Assembly (NCBI GenBank): GCA_964419545.1
Contig: CAYQQU010000103.1
Span: 1 to 14,864, forward strand
Direction of reading: 5' to 3'
From: CAYQQU01 sp964419545
GTDB lineage: Bacteria; Bacteroidota; Bacteroidia; Chitinophagales; Saprospiraceae
Length of the DNA stretch: 14,864 nucleotides
Below are positions 7,601-13,621 of the stretch, piece by piece. Position numbers and translations under genes: made by a program. The notes below the pieces were generated by a model, which was given only the letters and a program-made list of their open reading frames with translations, was not told where the DNA came from and did no database searches. Each line of letters opens with the position of its first letter. The stretch's first letter is position 1.

Positions 7601-9598
7601 CGAATAACAACCCAGGGAGATCATCAGAGGCGTCTTACCGGCATTCTGATAGTTATTCGGATTATCAATATTAAAGTCAAAAGTATTAGGACTGGAATGC
7701 CCAAAAAAGGTGATAAGCGAAGTTCCTTCATTGATGCGGTCAAAAATCTGATCGTTCAAGGATTGCTCAAAAGGGTCGGTGTTGTTTTTGTAAAATCCAT
7801 TAATATGCGCCCCGAATAAATTGGTTTCCAGCCGCCTCCCCATATCTTCCAGATTATTACGTATAGCTTCCCGCTCGGCAGCAGTTCCTCCGCCTCCCAG
7901 GTGAATGACTTCTTTTCGCCAGAGTTTGGTGGTCTCGGAATGGGGAGAGGAAACTTGGGCTTCCAGAGCTATGATTTTATCCAGGTAAATGCGCAACTTA
8001 TCCGGATTGGTGACGGCCAATCGCCCTACCGGGAAATGAGGCACCGGGCTGTTCCCTTCGCTCAGCAAAAGGTGATCACTGGCCGGAAGGCCGAAAGAAG
8101 GAACAAAGAAGTTGACGCCTTGCTGGGCCGCCAGTTGCTCTGAAGTGCGCACTGAACCGTACTCCAGGCCTTTTCCGATGATGAAAACGTAATTCGGCCC
8201 CAGTTCTGCTTTTTCCAGATAGTTGGCAAAGTTCTTAATTGCAATGAAGTGACGCTTAATTCCGTAACCGAAGGTCTCATAAAGATCTTCCACTTCCACC
8301 ACCGCGGTTTGATACTCCCCTCCTGATGCTGAACTGCGGTAATCGACATAAGCCTGCATTTGTTCTGCTGCCGCTCCTTCGCTAAGCATTTGGGAGGTGA
8401 GGATCAAATAATCGGCGTTGAACTCTGAAAAATTAGTGAACGTGACTGGCTGGAGATTGACAACGGGCCTGACCCCTTCCTCTTGAAAAAAAATGAGACT
8501 GCGCTCGCTCGCGCCGGCCGGCAAATTTACTTTGACTATCCCGTCTTCCCGTACCGCTTCCAGGCGCCCGCGGTTATCCAAATCGAGCAGATAAGCTTTT
8601 CCCGTTGCATCGTCACTAATTTCCAAATAGCGGTCGCCAAAAGCTGCCGGCAATCGAAATGGAAGAAAGGAAGCGCCCGAAAAATCAAAGGTTCGTGGGT
8701 AGTTCAATACCAGCGCCCCGATCGAATAGCGGTCCTGGTTATTTACTAAGCCTTCCAGCTTAACATCCAGACCACCGGAAAGGATATCCGGTGAAAGGTT
8801 GAACTCTCGTAACCGGAGCTCATTCCCGTTCCATGCCTCGTTGAGAACTTCCGTTCCATCGAGTTGAATACTCAGATTGTGCCCATCTTTGCCGTGGTTG
8901 GATAACACCCTTACTTCCAAGGTAGCTGAAGATCCCCCGGCAAAAACCTGCCCAGGAGCGAGCGTAACGTTGTGATTTTTTTTTATACTGGTGCCAAAGC
9001 CTTCTCCTTCGAAAAGACTGGTGTAAACCGAGATATTTGTCACCCGGGTATACAGCTTCTGCGCTTCTTCGGTAAATATTTTCTGCTCTTGTCCCCAGCA
9101 CCAGCTCTCCACAGCTGTTAGCTCCGTCAAATCATTCTCCACCTCCGCATACCGCAAAGTCGTTTCCCCTGGTTCCACCCAGGTCAGGTAGTACGCCGCC
9201 GTATCCGTGATCAGGCTGTAGTAGGGGTTCAGCATCTGGTTATCCGGGTCTTCGAAGAGGTAGCGGTCCAGTTCCGAGCGGTTTTTTTGGCCGTAGAACT
9301 CCAGAAAGTCGCCGTCACTGAGGATGCCGTCGGTGCTGACGTAGAGGGGAGCTTCCTTGCCCAGGCGCCAGAGTTGGTACTGGTCGGCCGTGAGGAGGCC
9401 CGCGGGGAGGCCGGCGCTCTGCAGGGTGGCGAAGGGAATGCGGTAGACGCCGTCTTCGGCCACCTCGATCTTAAAATAGGTCTTATCGTAATCGATCCAT
9501 TCATTCCCATAGAGCGTATCCGTGCCGTTCACCATCTGGGCGGCGAGGGACGAAGAGAGCAGGGCAAAAAGGAGGAAGAGGCTAGTCCTAATTCTCAT
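4577..9598 (-). CDS. porU2: Secreted C25-family cysteine peptidase with T9SS sorting domain (PorU2-like sortase)
   Basis: The 1673-residue protein starts at ATG 9598, where a signal peptide begins (MRIRTSLFLLFALLSSSLAA, cut before Gln21); a longer in-frame start at 9724 would bury this peptide 42 residues inside and is rejected. An N-terminal beta-rich region (about 23-390) precedes a gingipain-like C25 domain at about 395-760. The likely catalytic pair is His634 in ITFFGHSSP and Cys664 in SLGCYSGNLF. CARDB-like repeats follow near 770-870 and 1315-1433, then an Ig-like segment near 1438-1558, and a type A T9SS sorting domain from about 1563 (NYPNPF, WDGRDEYGDQLANGVYFY) ending KLVILR. It would cross the outer membrane by T9SS and act at the cell surface. 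PorU-family members cleave sorting domains and join cargo to anionic LPS; PorU itself is clearly shorter, and this length and CARDB content fit PorU2, whose role is less certain. It is transcribed toward the glycan operon and overlaps it by 27 bp. Confidence 0.85.
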   Translation of the reverse strand: MRIRTSLFLLFALLSSSLAAQMVNGTDTLYGNEWIDYDKTYFKIEVAEDGVYRIPFATLQSAGLPAGLLTADQYQLWRLGKEAPLYVSTDGILSDGDFLEFYGQKNRSELDRYLFEDPDNQMLNPYYSLITDTAAYYLTWVEPGETTLRYAEVENDLTELTAVESWCWGQEQKIFTEEAQKLYTRVTNISVYTSLFEGEGFGTSIKKNHNVTLAPGQVFAGGSSATLEVRVLSNHGKDGHNLSIQLDGTEVLNEAWNGNELRLREFNLSPDILSGGLDVKLEGLVNNQDRYSIGALVLNYPRTFDFSGASFLPFRLPAAFGDRYLEISDDATGKAYLLDLDNRGRLEAVREDGIVKVNLPAGASERSLIFFQEEGVRPVVNLQPVTFTNFSEFNADYLILTSQMLSEGAAAEQMQAYVDYRSSASGGEYQTAVVEVEDLYETFGYGIKRHFIAIKNFANYLEKAELGPNYVFIIGKGLEYGSVRTSEQLAAQQGVNFFVPSFGLPASDHLLLSEGNSPVPHFPVGRLAVTNPDKLRIYLDKIIALEAQVSSPHSETTKLWRKEVIHLGGGGTAAEREAIRNNLEDMGRRLETNLFGAHINGFYKNNTDPFEQSLNDQIFDRINEGTSLITFFGHSSPNTFDFNIDNPNNYQNAGKTPLMISLGCYSGNLFTSGESIGERFVFYENKGAIAFGASRGVGFLTSLTWFARSFYEHLGETFYGAGIGDIFRQVVADQESSLALGTRILTQQFVLHGDPAIRLNPAPGPDFKPDPTSVIFEPRVVNAQQDTFIFQLDLLNLGRNDQDSLSVTISRRLPGGQTVTHITEQKVAAPGFRKTYRFRLPSLGKMAIGENTLFVVLDAENAVAEFPAPDAEANNVLESTNGSLGAPVYVVDNTARPVYPPDFALLGEAPVTLKASTTDVSAPERIYLLEVDTTVLFNSPFKRRHSINQRGGVIRWTPDFEWRDSTVYYWRISPDSTDAELGFVWENHSFTYIEGSPFGWSQGHYWQWLEGEDRNIRILPGGAFEFRTILADFRVKNHALAANIPNGATWFTDGNGWLNMWIWEVSNYEAGVQVVVLDPADPLHFWINHPPGEYGSVNDKSFWVPQFSFPTETPEQRFSLMRFLNDTIPDGLFVGIYTGQTNPGASFSSSEWVVDSVTFGENIFSVLEAQGATKVRSLENGSKPYTFFYQKGVEPLNELVAVDATDTIDLNQAIPRFLTEGDKYSPPISGSSSWNQLVFDWSEIGPNDTTGIALLGKNSNGNWNVISEHLHEFPKLIKNADPDFYESIQLRFSAIDREERSPGQLKYWRIFHDGLPDFAINNSGLAVNYNSVDTLKQGESYRLVFQIENTSLFNAPSDSMQVLARLVDGVGVEYLDTLSVPAPKASDSLVLELDLPTRSYQGLSQVAIRINPNQSIKELHYFNNIFTRNIYIQQDEFNPLIDVTFDGVRILRGDLVRSQPEIQITMVDENEYFLLNDSTLFTIEVLYPGESSVRRLDLNATGVRFMPAEEGSEENRAQVFWTPVFERSGTYRLEVSAQDRSGNSAGRLRYITEFEVMVESRVSRFLNYPNPFTESTRFVYTLTGNDDVEDYQITIMTASGRIVRQLTGVDLGPLKVGTHQTEGAWDGRDEYGDQLANGVYFYRLELSDDYELLKNDKTEKFFKNGLGKLVILR

Positions 9599-9850
9599 AG
9601 CTATTCGTTTGGGTAAACCGATGTCACCTTTTCGGCTGCGGGACGAAAGGGGGGAATGAAAGGCGCAGCCCTCAGAAAAGTCGAAATTCGGGACAAATAT
9701 CGGAAGTTTTGGGATCAAAATCACCTGGTCTTCCGGTAAAATGGCGGGCGGGCGACGGGGCCGGATCGCTTTTCGTTAAAAAAATCTCAAACCCGTGGCG
9801 CGGCGCTAACCCTTTCCCGGCGAGCAGAGTCTACTGATAAAAACAATGTC
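9599..9850. other. Divergent intergenic region between C25 peptidase and secreted CTD protein
   Basis: This 252-bp stretch must hold the promoters of both divergent genes. No convincing TTTG / TAnnTTTG pair was found on either strand; the nearest is GATATTTG on the minus strand (about 9694-9701), one base off consensus and with its upstream TTTG only 14 bp away. The middle (about 9740-9765) is G-rich. No small gene is evident. Confidence 0.4.
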
Positions 9851-10615
9851 ATGAAATTCTGGCTTCCCATCTTCTTCCTCTGCCCCACCCTGCTTGCGGC
9901 TCAGCTGCTCAACGGCAGCTTCGAAACGCCCGCGGGCCCGTCGCTCGAACACTGGTCCGGCCCCTGCAACCTGGGCGCCGTCGCGGAAGGCGGCGCGCCC
10001 GGCGCGGGCGACTGGTTGCTGCAGCTGCCGCCGGGCAACTTCCAGGGGTGTTTTCCGGGTTTCTACTATCAGGATATCCCGGCTGCCGACGGCGCTTATC
10101 AGCTCACCGGGTGGGTGCGCGGCAGCAACGACCAGCGGCCCCGCACCCTGGCCCTGGGGGTGCGCAGCGCCGGCGGAGCGTGGACCGTCATCGCACAGGA
10201 TACCAGCAGCGCTGCGGAATGGCAAAAGCTTTCCATCCAGGGCGTTGTCAGCCTAACGCCCGGCGATACGGCGGCCGTCCTCCTCGACCCCGGCAGCACT
10301 ACGGGCCCGCAGCAGGCCGGCGACCTCGCTTTTTTCGACGGCATCGCCCTGGAAGAGGTTACGGCGGCGGAAACGATAGCGGCCGACCGGCAGCTGCGCA
10401 TCTTTCCCAATCCGGTAGCCGGCAACGCCCTCTTTCTGGTGAACCGCAACCTGGAAGTGTCGAAGGTCACGCTCTTCACCGCTGCCGGGCAGGTGCTGCC
10501 CCTACCCAGCTACCCCGGGGCGGCGCTGGATGTGTCCGGTCTGCCTCCCGGCCAATACTGGTTGTCTTTCGCCACCAACGCGGGCCGACTGCTGCGCAGC
10601 TTTATCCGGCTGTAG
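9851..10615 (+). CDS. Secreted jelly-roll (carbohydrate-binding-module-like) protein with T9SS sorting domain
   Basis: The 254-residue product has a signal peptide (MKFWLPIFFLCPTLLAA, cut before Gln18). Residues about 19-170 have the layout of a galactose-binding-like/CBM4-9 jelly roll: LLNGSFE near the start, LTGWVRG at 85-91, WQKLSI at 124-129 and FFDGIALEEV at 161-170, with Cys39 and Cys67 placed for a disulfide. After a short linker, about 183-254 is a type A T9SS sorting domain: IFPNPVAGN, VTLFTAAGQVL, LDVSGLPPGQYWLSF, ending RSFIRL. It is therefore a predicted T9SS cargo displayed on or released from the surface, possibly binding glycans; no catalytic residues are recognised. The Cys11 in the signal peptide does not sit in a lipobox. 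The gene is markedly GC-rich compared with the peptidase gene divergent from it. Confidence 0.85.
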   Translation: MKFWLPIFFLCPTLLAAQLLNGSFETPAGPSLEHWSGPCNLGAVAEGGAPGAGDWLLQLPPGNFQGCFPGFYYQDIPAADGAYQLTGWVRGSNDQRPRTLALGVRSAGGAWTVIAQDTSSAAEWQKLSIQGVVSLTPGDTAAVLLDPGSTTGPQQAGDLAFFDGIALEEVTAAETIAADRQLRIFPNPVAGNALFLVNRNLEVSKVTLFTAAGQVLPLPSYPGAALDVSGLPPGQYWLSFATNAGRLLRSFIRL

Positions 10616-10697
10616 ATCGATCCTACCGATTCTTTTATCGAAAGCTGCAACGGAATAGGGGATTTATGGTTATTTTGTAATAAACAACCGCAACCCA

Positions 10698-11384
10698 ATG
10701 ATCATTCCATTTGGCGACGATCAGGTGAAAGGAGGCTATTTCCCGCTATTCAGCTACGGTTTTATCCTGATCAACTGCGTCGTCTTTTTCTTCCAGGCCA
10801 ACCTTCCCGAAGGGCAGTACGCCGCTTTCCTGAATACCTACGGCTCGATCCCGGCGGAGACGATCCGCGGGGAAGACCTCTTTACCCTGTTCACCAGCAT
10901 GTTCCTGCATGGCGACATCTATCACCTCCTCGGCAACATGCTCTTCCTGTGGATCTTCGCCGACAACGTAGAGGCCGTGATCGGCAATATGCGCTTCTTC
11001 GTTTTCTACCTGCTGGGCGGACTGGCGGCCCACGCCCTGCACATCTACTTCAACTACGGCAGCCCGATCCCGACGGTCGGCGCCAGCGGCGCCCTCTCGG
11101 CCGTGCTCGGCGCCTACCTGGTCATGTTTCCGACCTCCCGCATCAAGCTGCTGTTTATCATCTTCCCGTTTCGCCTGCCGGCCGTCATCTTCCTGGGGCT
11201 CTGGTTCTGGATGCAGTGGCAATCGGGTATCGCAGCGCTGCAGAACACCACGGGCACGGGCGTGGCCTGGTGGGCGCACATCGGCGGCTTTGTATTCGGC
11301 ATGGCGCTGGGCCTGTTCTACCGGCTGCGATTCCTCGGAAAAAACCAGGTGCGGCAAAGATCGGAACGGGATGAATACGTTTAG
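10698..11384 (+). CDS. Rhomboid-family intramembrane serine protease
   Basis: The 228-residue polytopic membrane protein carries the rhomboid hallmarks: HGDIYHLLGNMLFLW (71-85) with the oxyanion-stabilising Asn80, the nucleophile motif GASGALSAVLG (128-138) with Ser130, and the catalytic His194 in WWAHIGGFVFGMALG. About six membrane spans are present, the basic rhomboid core. These enzymes cut transmembrane substrates within the bilayer; the substrate here is unknown. Start at ATG 10698 places the first span at about 19-33. In the 82-bp upstream gap, a TTATTTTG sequence just before the gene is one base from the TAnnTTTG box. The last two codons and stop (TAC GTT TAG) run into the inverted-repeat element at 11380; the reconstructed site without the element would end at TAA two codons earlier. 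Confidence 0.93.
   Translation: MIIPFGDDQVKGGYFPLFSYGFILINCVVFFFQANLPEGQYAAFLNTYGSIPAETIRGEDLFTLFTSMFLHGDIYHLLGNMLFLWIFADNVEAVIGNMRFFVFYLLGGLAAHALHIYFNYGSPIPTVGASGALSAVLGAYLVMFPTSRIKLLFIIFPFRLPAVIFLGLWFWMQWQSGIAALQNTTGTGVAWWAHIGGFVFGMALGLFYRLRFLGKNQVRQRSERDEYV
11371..11377 (+). repeat. Left copy of 7-bp direct repeat flanking the inverted-repeat element
   Basis: ATGAATA occurs here and again at 11542-11548, bracketing the inverted repeat. This is the pattern of a target-site duplication left by insertion of a mobile element. The spacing from the repeat arms is uneven (2 bp and 5 bp), so the exact element ends are uncertain. Confidence 0.5.
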
Positions 11385-11541
11385 AGAGGCTAACTTAGTG
11401 GTGTGTAACAAAAATTTTTGCTGATCCTTTCTTGAAAGGAAACGCTTTTAATTACTGAAAATCAACTTTTTAAATTGAGCACTCAGCAAAAATTTTTACA
11501 AGGAACTTGTGTTACACACCACTTAGCCTCTCTAAATAGTT
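11378..11541. mobile_element. MITE-like element: 41-bp matched inverted repeat with embedded hairpins
   Basis: The left arm (11380-11424, beginning TTTAGAGAGGCTAA) and right arm (11483-11536, ending TTAGCCTCTCTAAA) pair over 41 positions with no mismatch once two insertions are allowed: 4 extra bases (around CTTA) in the left arm and 13 extra bases (ACAAGGAACTTGT, itself a 5-bp hairpin) in the right arm at 11499-11511. The 58-bp centre opens with a perfect small hairpin (TCCTTTC-TT-GAAAGGA, 11425-11440). There is no coding capacity, so any transposition would need a transposase from elsewhere. The 7-bp direct repeat outside supports insertion. It lies between the convergent rhomboid and ligase genes and may also work as a bidirectional transcription terminator, although no simple GC stem with U tract is present. 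Family unknown. Confidence 0.65.
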
Positions 11542-11548
11542 ATGAATA
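11542..11548 (+). repeat. Right copy of 7-bp direct repeat flanking the inverted-repeat element
   Basis: Second copy of ATGAATA, matching 11371-11377. Joining the sequence across the two copies rebuilds GAT GAA TAA in the rhomboid frame, i.e. an in-frame stop, which fits a target-site duplication. Confidence 0.5.
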
Positions 11549-11560
11549 ACTTGGGTTTAT

Positions 11561-12826
11561 TTACCCGCGTCCATCCTCCGACCTCGCATGGTTCAGGCCC
11601 ATCAGCAAAAAGACCGCAAAGAATCCGATGCCGATAGCGTTCTCTATGGTGTTTTCCACCAAAAATGAAATGAAAACGATGACGTAAAAAGCCAGGAACA
11701 AGGGCTCCCGGTAATGCTTTCGGTAAAACAGGGGAAAGCAAAAAGCAAAACCGAATATCGCCAGCCCCACCACCCCCGCGCCGGCGTATAGGGAGACGAA
11801 CTGGTTGTGCGGCATTTTGGGCTGGGCGATCTCGGGATGCTCGGCGGCGTAAACGCTCAGCACCTCTTGCCGCAAATTGCCGAGCCCCACGCCCAGCCAG
11901 GGGTTTTGGTTGCCGAGTTCCATGCCGACCTGCAACGAGAGCAGCCGCTCGGAATCGGAGTACTGCGCGCCCTTCCCTTCCTGGTACTGCAACAGGTCCC
12001 AACGAACGTAGTCGACCTTGGTGCGAAAACTGGGCAGCAGCAGGTACGACAAAACCGGCAGCAAAAGCAGCCCGCCTAGGGCCACCAGTCCGATAAGCCA
12101 GCGCCGGGTGCGGACGATGTATTGCACCGTCAACACTGCAATGGCTGCATACAGCGCCAGTAGCCCGCTCCGCACGGAAAGCAGGTGAATGAAAAAGAAC
12201 AAAAATACCGTCGCCGCCGCCAGCAGGGGACGCTCCCGGCGGTAGCGCCAATAGTAGCCGTTGAGATACAACACCCCTCCGGCGATGACCCCCAAGGCCA
12301 GCACCAGGCTGAAGCGGATGTGGTTGCGCGGCACCGGCATCGGCTGCCCCTTTTCGATCATGGCGTTGACGGCCTCGAAATGCAACAGGTAATTGACACC
12401 GATACCGATGCAGGTCGCCACCAGCATCCAGACCGTAAAGTAGTACAGGCCGTAGTATTGCCGCCGGCTGAGGGAGCGAAAGGTGAGAAAAGCAATGGGC
12501 AACATCAGGAAAGGCAGCTTCAGCCGCAAGCGACTGAACCAGTATTCCCAGTCGTCGGTAAACGGAGCGCTCAGCAACACGATGAAAAAGAACAGCAACA
12601 CAGCCGCAAAATCGGGATGGCGGGGAAAGCGGCCGATCGACCGCCAAAAGTCGCGGTTCAACCCAAGCCAGGGCGCCCGCCATTGCCAGTTGAAAAAGCT
12701 CAGCACCATCAACGCGATCATACTCACCGACAAGGTGAAGGGCGAATACACCAGCGAGGTGATCAGCGCCGCAATGAAAAAGCGCGTGAGGTTCTGCCGG
12801 TTGAATGGATGGAGCAGTTTTTTCAT
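11561..12826 (-). CDS. O-antigen ligase/polymerase family membrane protein (Wzy_C/WaaL-like)
   Basis: The 421-residue, roughly 10-12-span membrane protein has the O-antigen ligase/polymerase layout: many hydrophobic helices, a large periplasmic-type loop at about 268-340 between late spans, RSGLLALY at 219-226, WLGVGLGNLRQE (310-321) and PHNQFVSLYAGAGVVGLAIF (339-358), where the His-Asn pair is the usual conserved site in this family. Such proteins join or polymerise undecaprenyl-linked glycans at the periplasmic face. Because the window also encodes a Wzm/Wzt exporter, which does not need a Wzy polymerase, a ligase role is the better guess, but the two cannot be separated by sequence. The ATG at 12826 lies only 20 bp from the satellite array, so its promoter must sit inside or beyond repeats. 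The larger overlapping frame 11532-12833 is a high-GC shadow. Confidence 0.85.
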   Translation of the reverse strand: MKKLLHPFNRQNLTRFFIAALITSLVYSPFTLSVSMIALMVLSFFNWQWRAPWLGLNRDFWRSIGRFPRHPDFAAVLLFFFIVLLSAPFTDDWEYWFSRLRLKLPFLMLPIAFLTFRSLSRRQYYGLYYFTVWMLVATCIGIGVNYLLHFEAVNAMIEKGQPMPVPRNHIRFSLVLALGVIAGGVLYLNGYYWRYRRERPLLAAATVFLFFFIHLLSVRSGLLALYAAIAVLTVQYIVRTRRWLIGLVALGGLLLLPVLSYLLLPSFRTKVDYVRWDLLQYQEGKGAQYSDSERLLSLQVGMELGNQNPWLGVGLGNLRQEVLSVYAAEHPEIAQPKMPHNQFVSLYAGAGVVGLAIFGFAFCFPLFYRKHYREPLFLAFYVIVFISFLVENTIENAIGIGFFAVFLLMGLNHARSEDGRG

Positions 12827-12846
12827 GGTTCACTTAGTAGTAGATC

Positions 12847-12890
12847 GGTCTTTGGTCTTTGGTCTTTGGTCTTTGGTCTTTGGTCTTTGG
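12847..12890 (+). repeat. Perfect heptamer microsatellite (GGTCTTT)6
   Basis: Six perfect head-to-tail copies of GGTCTTT run from 12847 to 12888, followed by GG. They form the left edge of the satellite array and lie 21-64 bp upstream of the ligase start codon. Inner units carry only four, partly degenerate copies (GGTCGTT, GGTCTTT, GGTCCTT). Confidence 0.95.
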
Positions 12891-13367
12891 CATCGTAAAT
12901 TTATAAAGGATAAACCGGCAAGCACTTCACCTTCGTCATAAGCACCCGCGGAGCCCTCAACCTCAACCTCAACCTATTGGTCGTTGGTCTTTGGTCTTTG
13001 GTCCTTGGCATCGTAAATTTATAAAGGACAAACCGGCAAGCACTATAGTTCCTTTGTAAAAACTCGCGGAGCCCTCAACCTCAACCTATTGGTCGTTGGT
13101 CTTTGGTCTTTGGTCTTTGGCATCGTAAATTTATAAAGGACAAACCGGCAAGCACTTCACCTTCGTCATAAGCACCCGCGGAGCCCTCAACCTCAACCTC
13201 AACCTATTGGTCGTTGGTCTTTGGTCCTTGGTCCTTGGCATCGTAAATTCATAAAGGACAAACCGGCAAGCACTTCACCTTCGTTATAAGCACCCGCGGA
13301 GCCCTCAACCTAAACCTCAACCTATTGGTCGTTGGTCTTTGGTCCTTGGTCCTTGGCATCGTAAATT

Positions 13368-13467
13368 NNNNNNNNNNNNNNNNNNNNNNNNNNNNNNNNN
13401 NNNNNNNNNNNNNNNNNNNNNNNNNNNNNNNNNNNNNNNNNNNNNNNNNNNNNNNNNNNNNNNNNNN
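13368..13467. other. 100-N assembly gap inside the satellite
   Basis: Exactly 100 N bases interrupt unit five after GTAAATT; sequence resumes at GACAAACCGG, 7 bp further along the unit consensus. The round number suggests a placeholder of unknown size, so true copy number is not known. Confidence 0.97.
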
Positions 13468-13544
13468 GACAAACCGGCAAGCACTTCACCTTCGTTATAA
13501 GCACCCGCGGAGCCCTCAACCTCAACCTCAACCTTAACCTCAAC

Positions 13545-13561
13545 CTACTAACCTTTAGTAG
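13545..13561 (+). repeat. Short hairpin at right edge of the satellite
   Basis: CTACTAA-CCT-TTAGTAG gives a perfect 7-bp stem with a 3-base loop directly after the last CTCAAC hexamers. It has no following T tract. Just beyond it, 13572-13586 carries two heptamers in reverse orientation (CCAAAGACCAAAGAC). Confidence 0.6.
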
Positions 13562-13613
13562 CACACAGTCACCAAAGACCAAAGACTCCCTCCCCCCAAA
13601 AAGCAAAAATACT

Positions 13614-13621
13614 TACATTTG
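13614..13621 (+). promoter_or_regulatory. Candidate -7 box upstream of pheS
   Basis: TACATTTG fits the Bacteroidota TAnnTTTG -7 consensus and would give a leader of about 65-70 nt before the pheS ATG. No TTTG is seen about 19-21 bp upstream (the stretch is C- and A-rich), so only half the signal is present. Confidence 0.35.

Larger units (their letters stand above)
12847..13544 (+). repeat. Compound satellite array, about 118-bp units with nested heptamers and hexamers
   Basis: The core starting CATCGTAAATT recurs at 12891, 13009, 13121, 13239 and 13357, giving periods of 118, 112, 118 and 118 bp; the last unit is cut by the N gap and its tail resumes at 13468. Each unit holds, in order: the core with TAAATTTATAAAGGACAAAC, CGGCAAGCACTTCACCTTCG, an ACCCGCGGAGCC segment, two to five CTCAAC hexamers, and about four GGTCNTT heptamers. 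The 112-bp unit is short by exactly one hexamer. Unit length is not a multiple of three and stops occur, so the array is not coding. No unique spacers separate the units, so it is not a CRISPR. It fills nearly all of the 868-bp gene-free stretch between the ligase and pheS. Confidence 0.93.

Noticed and set aside
9599..9724. Longer start for the C25 peptidase at 9724
   Set aside because: The extra 42 residues have no secretion character and would place a clear signal peptide internally; ATG 9598 starts directly at the signal peptide.
9881..9883. Lipoprotein cysteine in the signal peptide of the jelly-roll protein
   Set aside because: The residues before Cys11 (PIFFL) do not form a lipobox and a standard cleavage site follows at LAA-Q.
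11532..12833. 433-residue minus-strand frame overlapping the ligase
   Set aside because: It is a high-GC shadow frame rich in Arg/Ala/Pro with no domain pattern, while the 421-residue frame has clear membrane spans and ligase motifs.
12847..13544. CRISPR array
   Set aside because: The regular spacing comes from whole units that are near-identical throughout; there are no unique spacers and no cas genes.
13322..13606. Coding frames across the satellite and the N gap
   Set aside because: They are open only because N bases carry no stops; the unit length is not a multiple of three and the sequence is microsatellite.
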